This document shows positions 18,300 to 27,978 of a DNA stretch of 64,000 bases, in pieces. The notes under the pieces are model-generated. The model saw only the letters and a program-made list of their open reading frames with translations. It was not told the DNA's origin and searched no databases. Positions within the stretch are counted from its first letter, which is position 1. Each line of letters opens with the position of its first letter. Location of the stretch: contig NZ_CP026952.1 of the NCBI RefSeq assembly GCF_003065605.1, positions 930,001 through 994,000 of the forward strand, read 5' to 3'. The position numbers and the translations under genes are program-made. This DNA is from Aeromicrobium chenweiae (GTDB taxonomy: Bacteria; Actinomycetota; Actinomycetes; Propionibacteriales; Nocardioidaceae).

Positions 18300-19720
18300 C
18301 CGCTGCCGGACTTCTCGAGCTGGAGGGTGACCGCCTCGGAGCGCCGGTCGCCCTTGAAGTCGTACGAGTACGTGTACGAGACGCGCATCGACGCCGGGTC
18401 GGCAGACACCTGCTCGACGGCGAGGTTGGCGACGTCGCCCCAGAAGCCCTTGTACCCCTTGAGGCCGTCGCTGGCCCGTTGGTAGTCCGGGGTCAGCATC
18501 GTGAAACCGGCGTCGGGATCGTTGCTCGCCGTCGCCAGGTAGTCCGCCGCGAACCCTTCCATCGCCTCGGCCGTCACCCTGTCGCCGGCGGGCTGCGGGT
18601 CGTCCTTGGCGGGTGCAGACCCGGAGTCCTTCGAGGGGGTCCCGGCCGCCGCAGCGGGCGGGTTGCCGGCCGGCTCGTCGCGCAGACCGACGAACGCGAT
18701 GACGGCGAGCAGGGCAGCGACGGCGCCCGCGGCGACCAGCCAGGGCGCGCGGGACCCACCGGGCCGGGCAGGGCGTCGGGCGCGGGTCGGCGTCGGGCGC
18801 GACTCCCTCGCCGGCTCCACTGGTGGGGCCACCGGCCGCTCCAGCGGGCGGAACGCGGTCGTGGCCGTCGGCTCGGGCGCTGCCGCGAAGGCGTCGAATC
18901 CCTGCGTCGCGTCGAGGTCGTGGGCGGGCTCGGCGCCGGTCTGGGCGGCCACGGCCTGCTCGACCGCGGCCATCGTCGGTCGTGCGTCCGGGTCGTGCTG
19001 CATCATGGCGGCGACGAGCGCTGCGAGCGGGCCACCGACGTCCAGGGCCGGCGGTGCCTCGTGCACGATGCGATACATGGCGCCGAGCACGTTGTCGCCC
19101 ACCGCGTAGGGCGGCTGACCCGCCAGGGCGTGGAACACGGTCGCACCGAGCGACCACACGTCGCTCGCGGCCGTCGCCGTGCGCCCGCTCGCGACCTCGG
19201 GCGACAGGTAGGCGGGCGAGCCCGTCACCAGGCCCGTCTGGGTCAGGGATGCGTCGGCCTGCGCGCGGGCCACGCCGAAGTCCGACAGCTTCGCGACACC
19301 GTCGTGGGTCAGCAGGATGTTGGACGGCTTGACGTCCCGGTGGACGATGCCGTGCTCGTGGGCCGCCGCGAGGGCCCCGGCGACCTGCTCGACCAGGGGC
19401 GCGAGCTCGTCCGGGTCCAGGGTGCCGCGCGTCGCGATGAGGCCGGCGAGGGTGGGGCCGTCGACGTGCTCCATGACGAGCCACTGGTGGCCGCCGTCGT
19501 CGACGAGGTCGTACACCGCGACGACGTTCTGGTGGTTGATCCGCGCGGCCAGGTGGGCCTCGCGCTCGGCACGCTGCAGGTCGGGCTCGCCACCGCCGTG
19601 CCCCATGCCGATCTGCTTGACCGCGACGATCCGGTCGAGCACGACGTCGCGGCCCAACCACACCGCGCCCATGCCGCCCCGACCGATCTCATGATCGAGC
19701 TCGTACCTGTCCGCGAGCAT
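18275..19720 (-). CDS. Membrane serine/threonine protein kinase
   Basis: 481 residues. The kinase domain (about 6-260) has the glycine loop GRGGMGAVW (13-21), the ATP lysine Lys35, the HRD catalytic loop (127-129) and the DFG metal site (147-149), so it looks active. A Pro/Arg-rich linker leads to one membrane helix (about 321-345). The ~110-residue outer domain has no PASTA repeats and resembles NTF2-like sensor folds only loosely. AGGAGG precedes the ATG. The Lrp gene upstream is on the same strand. Confidence 0.9.
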   Translation of the reverse strand: MLADRYELDHEIGRGGMGAVWLGRDVVLDRIVAVKQIGMGHGGGEPDLQRAEREAHLAARINHQNVVAVYDLVDDGGHQWLVMEHVDGPTLAGLIATRGTLDPDELAPLVEQVAGALAAAHEHGIVHRDVKPSNILLTHDGVAKLSDFGVARAQADASLTQTGLVTGSPAYLSPEVASGRTATAASDVWSLGATVFHALAGQPPYAVGDNVLGAMYRIVHEAPPALDVGGPLAALVAAMMQHDPDARPTMAAVEQAVAAQTGAEPAHDLDATQGFDAFAAAPEPTATTAFRPLERPVAPPVEPARESRPTPTRARRPARPGGSRAPWLVAAGAVAALLAVIAFVGLRDEPAGNPPAAAAGTPSKDSGSAPAKDDPQPAGDRVTAEAMEGFAADYLATASNDPDAGFTMLTPDYQRASDGLKGYKGFWGDVANLAVEQVSADPASMRVSYTYSYDFKGDRRSEAVTLQLEKSGSGFLIAGTV

Positions 19721-19792
19721 CCGACCTCCTGTCCTCGACCATCCAAACTAGGCGGTGCGCGGTGATGGCGCTCGGTCGGCCGCCGAATCGCG

Positions 19793-20287
19793 TCAGGCCG
19801 TGCGGAACGAGGGCGACCGGGTCGGGCCCTCGTCCGCGCCCTTGCGCAGCATCGGCAGGACGCGCGGCGGCACGAGCTCGGACAGCACGATGACGCTGGT
19901 CGACCGGGCCACCGAGCCGGACTGGCTGATGTGCAGCAGCGTGTCCTTGAGGTCCTCGTGCGAGGTCGCGGCGATCTTGCAGACGACATCGGCGTTCCCG
20001 CTCGTGATGTACGCCTCCAGGACGTTGGGCAGCGAGTCCAGCTCGGCGGTCACGGCGTCGAGCGAGCCCTGCACGATCTCGAGGGTCACGAACGCCAGGA
20101 CCGGGTGGCCGGCCGCGACGAGGTCGACGTCGGGCCCGTACCCCGTGATGACGCCGGCCTCCTCGAGCTTGGCCAGACGGGACTGGACCGTCGCCCGGGC
20201 GACGCTCGTCAGGCGCGACAGCTCAAGGTCCCCGACGCGAGGATGGGTGTGCATCGCCTCGACGAGGGCGACATCGAGCTGGTCCAT
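19793..20287 (-). CDS. Lrp/AsnC family transcriptional regulator
   Basis: 164 residues. The N-terminal helix-turn-helix is LSRLTSVARATVQSRLAKLEEAGVI (about 24-48) and a RAM ligand domain follows (about 65-140). It diverges from hppD across 121 bp and is the natural candidate for a tyrosine- or homogentisate-responsive regulator of the hppD-hmgA-fah genes. No clear operator was found in the gap. A C-terminal extension after about 145 is rich in Arg/Ser/Pro. Confidence 0.88.
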   Translation of the reverse strand: MDQLDVALVEAMHTHPRVGDLELSRLTSVARATVQSRLAKLEEAGVITGYGPDVDLVAAGHPVLAFVTLEIVQGSLDAVTAELDSLPNVLEAYITSGNADVVCKIAATSHEDLKDTLLHISQSGSVARSTSVIVLSELVPPRVLPMLRKGADEGPTRSPSFRTA

Positions 20288-20315
20288 CGGGACTCCATCC
20301 AGTCATTCTGCCTAG

Positions 20316-21608
<1,293 letters not shown>

Positions 21609-21626
21609 GCCCAGGAAGTCCTGACC

Positions 21627-22808
21627 GTGGCCCACTACCGCACCGCCGGCAGCGTCCCGCCCAAGCGGCACACCCAGCACCGTGCCCCGGACGGGGCGCT
21701 GTACCGGGAAGAGCTGATGGGGGAGGAGGGATTCTCCTCGGACTCCTCGCTGCTGTACCACCGCGGCGTGCCGTCGGCGATCGTGGACGCCCGGCGCTGG
21801 GACCTGCCCGACCACACCACGACGCCCAACGAGCCCCTCCTGGCCCGGCACCTGTCGCTGCACGACCTGTTCGACGACGGGGGACGGCGGGACCTGGTCA
21901 CCAGCAGGCGGCTGGTCCTGGCCAACGCCGACGTCCGCATCTCGTACGTCGTGGGGGCCGAGACGTCGCCGCTGTACCGCAACGCCACCGGCGACGAGTG
22001 CGTGTTCATCGAGGACGGCTCGGGGACCCTCGAGACGGTGTTCGGGCACATCGACTTCGGTCCCGGCGACTACCTGATCGTCCCGCGGGCGACGACCCAC
22101 CGCTGGGTGCCGGCCGAAGGTGGCGTGCGGGCGTACTGCATCGAGGCGAACAGCCACATCTCACCGCCGCGCCGCTACCTGTCGAGGTACGGGCAGCTCC
22201 TCGAGCACGCGCCCTACTGCGAGCGCGACCTGCGCGGACCGGGTGAGCCGGAGCTCCGCGAGGAGAGCGACGTCGAGGTGCTCATCAAGCACCGGGGGTC
22301 CGGACCGCTCGGGCTGGCCGGATCGGTGCACGTCGTGCCGCAGCACCCGTTCGACGTGATCGGGTGGGACGGCTGCCTGTACCCGTACGCGTTCAACGTC
22401 AGGGACTTCGAGCCGATCACGGGGCGGGTGCACCAGCCGCCGCCGGTGCACCAGGTGTTCGAGGGGGCGAACTTCGTGATCTGCAACTTCGTGCCGCGCA
22501 AGGTCGACTACCACCCGCTGGCGATCCCGGTGCCGTACTACCACTCCAACGTGGACTCCGACGAGGTCATGTTCTACGTCGCCGGCGACTACGAGGCGCG
22601 CAAGGGGTCGGGCATCGGGCGTGGCTCGGTGTCGCTGCACCCCGGCGGCCACTCGCACGGTCCGCAGCCGTCCGCGATCGAGGCCAGTCTTGGCGCGGAG
22701 TCGTTCGACGAGCTCGCAGTCATGGTCGACACGTTCCGTCCGCTCGAGCTCGGCGAGGGTGGGCGGGCCTGCGACGACGGCCGCTACGCCTGGTCGTGGT
22801 CCCGGTGA
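21627..22808 (+). CDS. hmgA: Homogentisate 1,2-dioxygenase
   Basis: 393 residues, cupin-like. It opens the ring of homogentisate to maleylacetoacetate. Iron ligands are visible as YYHSNVDSDEVMFY (His and Glu) and HPGGHSHGPQP (His). It is somewhat shorter than the ~430-residue proteobacterial enzymes, as is common in actinobacteria. The GTG start lies 18 bp after hppD, with AGGAAG upstream, so the two are co-transcribed. Confidence 0.94.
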   Translation: MAHYRTAGSVPPKRHTQHRAPDGALYREELMGEEGFSSDSSLLYHRGVPSAIVDARRWDLPDHTTTPNEPLLARHLSLHDLFDDGGRRDLVTSRRLVLANADVRISYVVGAETSPLYRNATGDECVFIEDGSGTLETVFGHIDFGPGDYLIVPRATTHRWVPAEGGVRAYCIEANSHISPPRRYLSRYGQLLEHAPYCERDLRGPGEPELREESDVEVLIKHRGSGPLGLAGSVHVVPQHPFDVIGWDGCLYPYAFNVRDFEPITGRVHQPPPVHQVFEGANFVICNFVPRKVDYHPLAIPVPYYHSNVDSDEVMFYVAGDYEARKGSGIGRGSVSLHPGGHSHGPQPSAIEASLGAESFDELAVMVDTFRPLELGEGGRACDDGRYAWSWSR

Positions 22809-22813
22809 AAGAC

Positions 22814-22930
22814 CCGCGACTGGCGCAAAACGGTCCGCGACTGGCGCAGAGTGAAGAAAGTGGGACGGCGTGTCGTGCACAACTGCGCCACTCGCGGTCC
22901 GGGGTGCGCCACTCGCGGTTCGGGGTGCGC
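22814..22930. repeat. Mirrored array of a GC-rich 14-mer between hmgA and fumarylacetoacetase
   Basis: CCGCGACTGGCGCA occurs at 22814-22827 and 22835-22848. Its near-exact inverse TGCGCCACTCGCGG occurs at 22884-22897 and 22905-22918. Both pairs have a 21-bp period, and a fifth partial copy (TGCGC at 22926) continues the second series. Direct and inverse copies differ at one central base. The outer and inner pairs can form a long two-part hairpin around a 35-base loop. Confidence 0.8.
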
Positions 22931-22932
22931 GG

Positions 22933-24090
22933 GTGACGGACTTCGGACGGGCGACGCTGCCGTACTGCTCGTTCGTCCGCCCGGGGGAGGAGCGCGCACG
23001 CGTGGGCGTCGGGGTCGGCACGGACGTCCTCGACCTCACGGCGGCGTCGGCGGCACGGGGGCACGTCCACGCAGGGCTGTTCGCGGCCGGGTCGCTCGAC
23101 CCGTTGCTGGCCGCCGGCCCCCTGGCCTGGCACGAGGTGCGGACGTTCGTCGCGGCCAGTCTCGACGCGTTCGCGGAACACCTGTCGCCGGCGGCCGGGG
23201 TCGAGCTCGTGCTGCCGTTCACGGTGGCGGACTACGTCGACTTCTACGCCTCCGAGCACCACGCGACCAACGTCGGTCGGCTGTTCCGGCCGGACGGGGC
23301 CGCGCTGACGCCGAACTGGAAGCACCTGCCGATCGGGTACCACGGCCGCGCCGGGACGGTCGTGGCCTCCGGGACACCCGTCCGGCGGCCGTCGGGGCAG
23401 ACCCGCGGGCACGACGGCACGATCGCGTTCGGCCCGACCGCCAAGCTCGACATCGAGGCGGAGATCGGCTTCGTGGTGGGGGCCGGCTCGACGCTCGGCG
23501 AACCGGTGCCGACGTCGTCCTTCGACGACCACGTCTTCGGGATCTGCGTCGTGAACGACTGGTCGGCGCGCGACGTCCAGGCCTGGGAGTACGTCCCGCT
23601 GGGCCCGTTCCTCGGCAAGTCGTTCGCCACCTCGGTGTCGCCCTGGGTGGTGCCGCTCGCGGCGCTGGCGGGAGCCCGGGTCGACCCGCCACGCCAGGAC
23701 CCGGAGCCGCTCGCGTACCTGCAGGACGAGGACGCGTGGGGGCTCGACCTCGAGCTCGAGGTGATCGTCAACGGCACCGTCCTGTCACGGGCACCGTACG
23801 CGCAGATGTACTGGACGCCCGCGCAGATGCTCGCGCACCTGACCGCGAACGGAGCGGCTCTGCGGCCGGGTGACCTGTTCGCCTCCGGCACCGTCAGCGG
23901 GCCCGAGCAGGGTCAGCGGGGATCGTTGCTCGAGCTGTCCTGGAACGGCTCGCATCCCGTGCTGCTCGACGACGGCTCGTCCCGGTCGTTCCTGCTGGAC
24001 GGCGACCGGGTCACGATCGCGGCCAGCGCCAGGCTGGCCGGCGGACGACGCATCGCCCTCGGCCAGGTCGACGGGCAGGTCGTCGCCTGA
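22933..24090 (+). CDS. fahA: Fumarylacetoacetase
   Basis: 385 residues from the GTG at 22933. It hydrolyses fumarylacetoacetate to fumarate and acetoacetate, the last step of tyrosine degradation. The N-terminal SH3-like part is followed by the catalytic barrel: DFYASEHHATNVGRLF carries the catalytic His and a metal Asp, and KLDIEAEIGFVVG and NDWSARDVQAWE supply metal carboxylates. An earlier ATG at 22870 would begin inside the repeat array and add a repetitive leader, so it was not chosen. Confidence 0.92.
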   Translation: MTDFGRATLPYCSFVRPGEERARVGVGVGTDVLDLTAASAARGHVHAGLFAAGSLDPLLAAGPLAWHEVRTFVAASLDAFAEHLSPAAGVELVLPFTVADYVDFYASEHHATNVGRLFRPDGAALTPNWKHLPIGYHGRAGTVVASGTPVRRPSGQTRGHDGTIAFGPTAKLDIEAEIGFVVGAGSTLGEPVPTSSFDDHVFGICVVNDWSARDVQAWEYVPLGPFLGKSFATSVSPWVVPLAALAGARVDPPRQDPEPLAYLQDEDAWGLDLELEVIVNGTVLSRAPYAQMYWTPAQMLAHLTANGAALRPGDLFASGTVSGPEQGQRGSLLELSWNGSHPVLLDDGSSRSFLLDGDRVTIAASARLAGGRRIALGQVDGQVVA

Positions 24091-24092
24091 CG

Positions 24093-24263
24093 TCAGCCCT
24101 CGGGATCGGGCTGCGTCTCGGGTGCCGGCTCCCGGTCGGGCTCCTGGCCGGGCTCCGGCGTGGGCAGCACCTCGGGGAAGGCCGGGTCCGGCATGTCGGG
24201 GGTCTCGGGACGGCTCGGCTCGTCCTCCTCGGGCAGGGCGGGCTCGGGGGGTGCGACGGTCAT
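24093..24263 (-). CDS. Small proline/glutamate-rich protein
   Basis: 56 residues, almost entirely Pro, Glu, Asp and Ala, with PEP-like steps throughout and no hydrophobic segment. A near-consensus ribosome site (GAGGAGG) 6 bases before the ATG is the main reason to believe it is translated. It is acidic and probably disordered. No function can be assigned. It converges on fumarylacetoacetase and diverges from the acetyltransferase gene. Confidence 0.6.
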   Translation of the reverse strand: MTVAPPEPALPEEDEPSRPETPDMPDPAFPEVLPTPEPGQEPDREPAPETQPDPEG

Positions 24264-24356
24264 TGGGTCCTCCTCGATGGTCGTGCGCCCCGCGTACCCG
24301 GCGAGCCGGTCGTCAATCACGTGGACTCGGCGCGGCCGCCTTGATTGGATGGGCGG

Positions 24357-25265
24357 ATGTCGTTGCGTCTGCCTGCCGGTCTCACCGAGCGTCCACTGAC
24401 GATGGCGGACGCGCCCGAGGTGACGGGGGTGCTGGCGGCGTCCGAGCGGCACTTCGTCGGGGAGGCCTTCATCGACGAGTCCGACGTGATCGGCATGTGG
24501 TCGACGGAAGGACGCGACCTGGCGACGGACACGCTGGCGGTGCTGGACGACGGCAGGATCGTCGCCGGTGCCGAGGTGAACACCCGCCGGCACCTCCTCG
24601 TGGAGGTGCTCCCGTCGCACCTGGGCCGCGGCATCGGCACGGCGCTGGCCGACTGGGCCGAGGGGCTGGCCCGTGGTCGAGGCTGGGAGGTCGCGGAGCA
24701 GCAGATCGCGAGCGCGGACACCGCGGGGGCGGAGATCCTGGCCGCTCGCGGCTACGAGCGCGTGTCGGGCGAGTGGGTGCTGCGGCTCGACGAGGATGCG
24801 CCGTTGCGGCGTCACGCGCTGCCGGCGGACGTCGTGATCCGCCCCTTCGAGCCGGCGGACGCACGAGCGGTGCACACGGTGGTCGTCGACGCCTTCGCCG
24901 AGTGGGAAGGGCAGTTCCGTCTCGCGTACGAGGACTGGCACACGCGCCACGTGGAGCGTGACGGCGCGGACACGTCGCACTGGCGGGTGGCGACCGCGGC
25001 GGGCGAGGTCGTGGGTGCGGCAGTCGTGCACGACAGCGACGGCGCGACCTGGGTGCACCAGCTCGCGGTCCGTGCGGACCACCGCGGTCAGGGGATCGCG
25101 CAGGGGCTCCTCGCGGAGGCCTACGACGCAGGACGACGCCGCGGCTGCCTCACGGGCGAGCTCGCGACGTCGTCACGATCGGGCGCGCTGCCGCTCTACG
25201 AGCGCCTCGGAATGCGCGTCGTCGGCGAGTTCGAGTCGTGGCAGCTGCGTCTTGGTCAGCCCTGA
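24357..25265 (+). CDS. GNAT family N-acetyltransferase with two GNAT domains
   Basis: 302 residues with two tandem acetyltransferase folds. The acetyl-CoA loops are [17 protein letters not shown] (about 85-100) and [18 protein letters not shown] (about 240-257). The tandem layout recalls mycothiol synthase MshD, but the sequence lacks clear MshD-specific motifs, so the substrate is left open. The ATG at 24357 is used. It ends 10 bp inside the convergent L36 gene. Confidence 0.82.
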   Translation: MSLRLPAGLTERPLTMADAPEVTGVLAASERHFVGEAFIDESDVIGMWSTEGRDLATDTLAVLDDGRIVAGAEVNTRRHLLVEVLPSHLGRGIGTALADWAEGLARGRGWEVAEQQIASADTAGAEILAARGYERVSGEWVLRLDEDAPLRRHALPADVVIRPFEPADARAVHTVVVDAFAEWEGQFRLAYEDWHTRHVERDGADTSHWRVATAAGEVVGAAVVHDSDGATWVHQLAVRADHRGQGIAQGLLAEAYDAGRRRGCLTGELATSSRSGALPLYERLGMRVVGEFESWQLRLGQP

Positions 25266-25378
25266 CGGGCCTTCAACCGGGGGTTGTCGCGGTTGATCAC
25301 GAACGTGCGTCCGTGACGCCGGACGACCTGCGAACCGGCCTGGTTCTTGAGCGAGCGAAGTGAGCTGCGGACCTTCAT
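25256..25378 (-). CDS. rpmJ: 50S ribosomal protein bL36, zinc-free (type B) paralogue
   Basis: 40 residues starting [19 protein letters not shown] and ending in NPRLKARQG. It contains no cysteine, so it lacks the zinc ribbon of the main L36 and belongs to the C-minus paralogues that replace it when zinc or thiols are compromised. AAAGGA precedes the ATG. A GGAAT-N18-GTT promoter match and a perfect 15-bp palindrome lie upstream, and a small hairpin (25395-25411) sits in the leader. Confidence 0.93.
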   Translation of the reverse strand: MKVRSSLRSLKNQAGSQVVRRHGRTFVINRDNPRLKARQG

Positions 25379-25415
25379 GGGATGTCCTTTCGTCTGTCGG
25401 AGAAACCGACACACA

Positions 25416-25445
25416 TGACAACCGTTGTCAGTCAGCGGCTATTCC
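25416..25445 (-). promoter_or_regulatory. SigR/SigH-type promoter and 15-bp palindrome before rpmJ
   Basis: On the minus strand GGAAT (25445-25441) and GTT (25422-25420) are exactly 18 bp apart, the disulphide-stress sigma consensus. Overlapping the -10 is TGACAAC-C-GTTGTCA (25416-25430), a perfect palindrome of the TGA...TCA shape seen in actinobacterial Zur sites. The -35 overlaps the arfB stop codon. Confidence 0.6.
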
Positions 25446-25849
25446 CAGCTGCCGCCGCGACCCTGCTTGAGGGAGCCGCGTCGCTTCTTCTCGTCCAGGC
25501 GGCGACGCTGCGAGGACCGGCTCGGCTTGGTGGCCCGACGCGGACGGTCCGGGACGATCGCCCGCCCGACGAGCTCCTCCAGGCGGACGCGCGCGGCTTC
25601 GCGGTTGCGGTGCTGCGAGCGGTACTGCGACGACACCACCGTGATCGTGCCGTTGACCAGCCGGTTGCTCAGCCTGGTTGCGGCGAGCTCCTTCTGGGCG
25701 GGGGAGAGCGCGGTGGTGTCGGCCAGCGACCAGATCAGCTCGACGCGGGTGTCCGTGGTGTTGACGTGCTGTCCGCCCGCGCCGGAGGAGCGAGAGAACC
25801 TCCAGGTCATCTCGCTCTCGGGCAGGTTCAGGCGTCCGTCATGACTCAT
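25439..25849 (-). CDS. arfB: Alternative ribosome-rescue factor ArfB (peptidyl-tRNA hydrolase, YaeJ type)
   Basis: 136 residues. The catalytic GGQ is at 25-27 in RSSGAGGQHVN. The C-terminal tail is strongly basic (about 105-136), as needed to enter the empty mRNA channel of stalled ribosomes. It frees nascent chains without a stop codon, a back-up to tmRNA/SmpB, both of which are also in this window. The start overlaps the end of the PadR gene by 11 bp. Confidence 0.93.
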   Translation of the reverse strand: MSHDGRLNLPESEMTWRFSRSSGAGGQHVNTTDTRVELIWSLADTTALSPAQKELAATRLSNRLVNGTITVVSSQYRSQHRNREAARVRLEELVGRAIVPDRPRRATKPSRSSQRRRLDEKKRRGSLKQGRGGSWE

Positions 25850-26423
25850 CGTCCGCCAGTATGCGGTACATGGCCTTGCGGGCGTCCTCGACCACCGCTG
25901 TGGCCTTCTCCTGCTGGGCGGGCGTGCCGACCTGCGCGACCTGCTTCCAGGCCACGACGAACCCCTTGAGGCTCGTCGAGAGGTCGTGCATCTCGCGGCG
26001 CTGGTCGGCGCGGTCGTCCTCCCACGGGGTGCCGAGCTGCTCGCGATGCTCCGCGACGTACGCGTCGCCTTCCTCGGTCAGCGTCGCGGTCTTGCGGCCG
26101 TCGACGCGCTGGAACGTGAGGAGTCCTTCGTCCTCGAGCTGCTGGAGCACGGGGTAGATCGAGCCGGGGCTGGGTGACCAGGATCCCTCGCTCCGCTCGC
26201 CGATCTCCTGGATGAGCTGGTAGCCGTGCTTGGGCCCCTCCGCGAGGAGGAGCAGGGCCGCGGCGCGGACGTCGCCGCCGCGACCGCCGCGACGCCGGCC
26301 ACGGGGGCGGCCGGGGCCGCCGAACCCGGGGCCGAAGTCGGCGCCGAACCCGCGGTCCTGATGGTGCCTGCCGCGGCGGCGATCGGCCGGGCGGCGAGTG
26401 TCTGAGAAGTCGTTGCTTCGCAT
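25839..26423 (-). CDS. PadR family transcriptional regulator
   Basis: 194 residues. A low-complexity Arg/Gly/Asp-rich leader (about 1-50) precedes the PadR winged helix: LLLLAEGPKHGYQLIQEIGERSEGSW, then PSPGSIYPVLQQLEDEGLL. The C-terminal helices are short. The ATG at 26423 is chosen; an ATG at 26453 is in frame. It probably regulates its own promoter through the large near-palindrome upstream. arfB and rpmJ follow on the same strand. Confidence 0.87.
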   Translation of the reverse strand: MRSNDFSDTRRPADRRRGRHHQDRGFGADFGPGFGGPGRPRGRRRGGRGGDVRAAALLLLAEGPKHGYQLIQEIGERSEGSWSPSPGSIYPVLQQLEDEGLLTFQRVDGRKTATLTEEGDAYVAEHREQLGTPWEDDRADQRREMHDLSTSLKGFVVAWKQVAQVGTPAQQEKATAVVEDARKAMYRILADDES

Positions 26424-26446
26424 GGGGTGACCCACTTTCTCTACAA

Positions 26447-26497
26447 CCGACATGTTGTCGATATCTAAACGATATATCGGCAACGTGTCGGCGTCAA
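26447..26497 (-). promoter_or_regulatory. PadR promoter covered by a 45-bp near-palindrome
   Basis: On the minus strand TTGACG (26497-26492) and TATCGT (26474-26469) are 17 bp apart. Arms CCGACATGTTGTCGATAT (26447-26464) and the inverse of CCGACACGTTGCCGATAT (26474-26491) match at 16 of 18 positions around a 9-bp spacer. The right arm fills the gap between -35 and -10, so a bound repressor would occlude the polymerase. Confidence 0.65.
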
Positions 26498-26505
26498 GAA
26501 GGTGG

Positions 26506-26937
26506 TCAGCCGCCGGCGACGTAGCTGCTGAGCTGGTCGCGCTCGAACTCGAGCTGTTCCATGCGGTGCTTGACCGCGTCGCCGATGCTGAGGACGCCGA
26601 TCAGCCGGCCGTCCTGGAGCACGGGCACGTGACGGATGCGGTGCTCGGTCATGATCGCCATCAGGCTGCCGAACGAGTCGTCCGGCGAGCAGGTCCGCAC
26701 GTCGGTCGTCATGATGTCCGCCACCGCCATGTCGCGCGCGTTCTCGGCCCCGCGCAGCTTGCGGACGATGTCGCGCTCGGACACGATGCCGAGCATCTGG
26801 TCGCCGTCGGCGCTCACCACCAGGGCGCCGACGTTGAGCTCTGCGAGCCGGTCCATCAGCTCGCGGACCGTGGCATCGGGGGCGATCGTGTAGACCGCGT
26901 CGCTCCCCTTGGACGACAGGACCTCGTTCACGCGCAT
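26506..26937 (-). CDS. CBS domain-containing protein
   Basis: 143 residues consisting of two CBS motifs (about 5-60 and 70-128), with GALVVSADGDQMLGIVSERDIVRKL and VPVLQDGRLIGVLSIGDAVKHRM. Such stand-alone Bateman modules bind adenosine nucleotides and act as energy or stress sensors; no partner domain is attached. The ATG at 26937 has GGAG at a good distance. An ATG at 26949 is also in frame. Confidence 0.9.
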   Translation of the reverse strand: MRVNEVLSSKGSDAVYTIAPDATVRELMDRLAELNVGALVVSADGDQMLGIVSERDIVRKLRGAENARDMAVADIMTTDVRTCSPDDSFGSLMAIMTEHRIRHVPVLQDGRLIGVLSIGDAVKHRMEQLEFERDQLSSYVAGG

Positions 26938-26997
26938 CGGAGACTCCATTCCTGGGTTCCCCGCACTGTAACCCCGGTCACACCCCGGGGGCGAGCA

Positions 26998-27918
26998 TCA
27001 CGAGGACTCGTCGGCCGGTTCCCGTGCGAAGTCGAACGTGCGGACGTTGTCGCGCTCGGGCGGCCCGGACTCGTCCTCGGGCTCGTCGGTCCACGACCGG
27101 TCCGGCGGCCCCTGGTCCGGGAAGTGCCCCAGGTACGCCATCGCGGCGTCGTGCAGGCGCGTGTTGGTGGCCAGGGCGTTGTCGCCCCAGGGCCCGGGCG
27201 CACCGGCGAGGCTCGTGAACGTGCCCCCGGCCTCGCGGACGATGACGTCGAGCGCGGCCATGTCCCAGATCTTGAGCTCGGGCTCGGCAGCGATGTCGAC
27301 GGCGCCCTCCGCGAGCAGCATGTACGACCAGAAGTCGCCGTAGGCGCGGGTCCGCCAGCAGCGGCGCATCAGCGCGGCGAACGCCTCGCCGCGGCCGATC
27401 ACGTCCCAGCCGCCGAGCGAGGCGTACGACAACGAGGCGCTCTCGAGGTCGGACACCCGCGAGACCTGGATCTGGCGCGACGACATGAGCGACTTGCCCG
27501 TGAAGGCACCGGTGCCCTTGCTGGCCCACCAGCGACGGCCGAGGGCGGGTGCGGACACGCAGCCGGCGACGATCTCGCCGTCCTCCTCCAGGGCGATGAG
27601 GGTGGCCCACACAGGGACGCCGCGGACGAAGTTGGAGGTGCCGTCGATCGGGTCGATGATCCAGCGCCGTCCGCCGGGACCGTTCGTGCCCTCGTCCTCG
27701 CCCTGCTCCTCGCCGAGCACGACGTCCCGGCCGCGGGCGGACTTGAGGGTGCGCCGTACGGCGGCCTCGACGGCCTGGTCGGACTCGGTCACGTACGTCA
27801 TGTCCGGCTTCGTGTCGACCTGGAGATCGACCGCGAGGAAGCGTTCCATCGAGAGGTTGTCAGCGTTGTCGGCGAGCACGTGTGCGAGGCGCAGGTCGTC
27901 GTTGTACGAGTGAGCCAT
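26998..27918 (-). CDS. hisN: Histidinol-phosphatase HisN (inositol monophosphatase family)
   Basis: 306 residues. IMPase-family metal motifs are GEEQG, WIIDPIDGTSNFVRG and WDMAALDVIVREAGG. Length and gene order beside rsgA and aroA match the actinobacterial HisN, which removes phosphate from histidinol phosphate in histidine synthesis. The C-terminal ~40 residues are Asp/Glu/Pro-rich. Other IMPase substrates cannot be excluded from sequence alone. Confidence 0.85.
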   Translation of the reverse strand: MAHSYNDDLRLAHVLADNADNLSMERFLAVDLQVDTKPDMTYVTESDQAVEAAVRRTLKSARGRDVVLGEEQGEDEGTNGPGGRRWIIDPIDGTSNFVRGVPVWATLIALEEDGEIVAGCVSAPALGRRWWASKGTGAFTGKSLMSSRQIQVSRVSDLESASLSYASLGGWDVIGRGEAFAALMRRCWRTRAYGDFWSYMLLAEGAVDIAAEPELKIWDMAALDVIVREAGGTFTSLAGAPGPWGDNALATNTRLHDAAMAYLGHFPDQGPPDRSWTDEPEDESGPPERDNVRTFDFAREPADESS

Positions 27919-27978
27919 GGCCCTCAGGGTACGGCGTTCGCAGTCCGAATCCGCCGTCGGCACACGGAACGGCCGTGC

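Noticed and set aside
22870-22932. Earlier ATG start for fumarylacetoacetase
   Set aside because: It would add a leader of 7-residue repeats translated from the palindromic array, which is absent from the family.
24357-25265. Mycothiol synthase MshD assignment for the double-GNAT protein
   Set aside because: Tandem domains and length fit, but specific MshD motifs are not evident and the locus gives no support.
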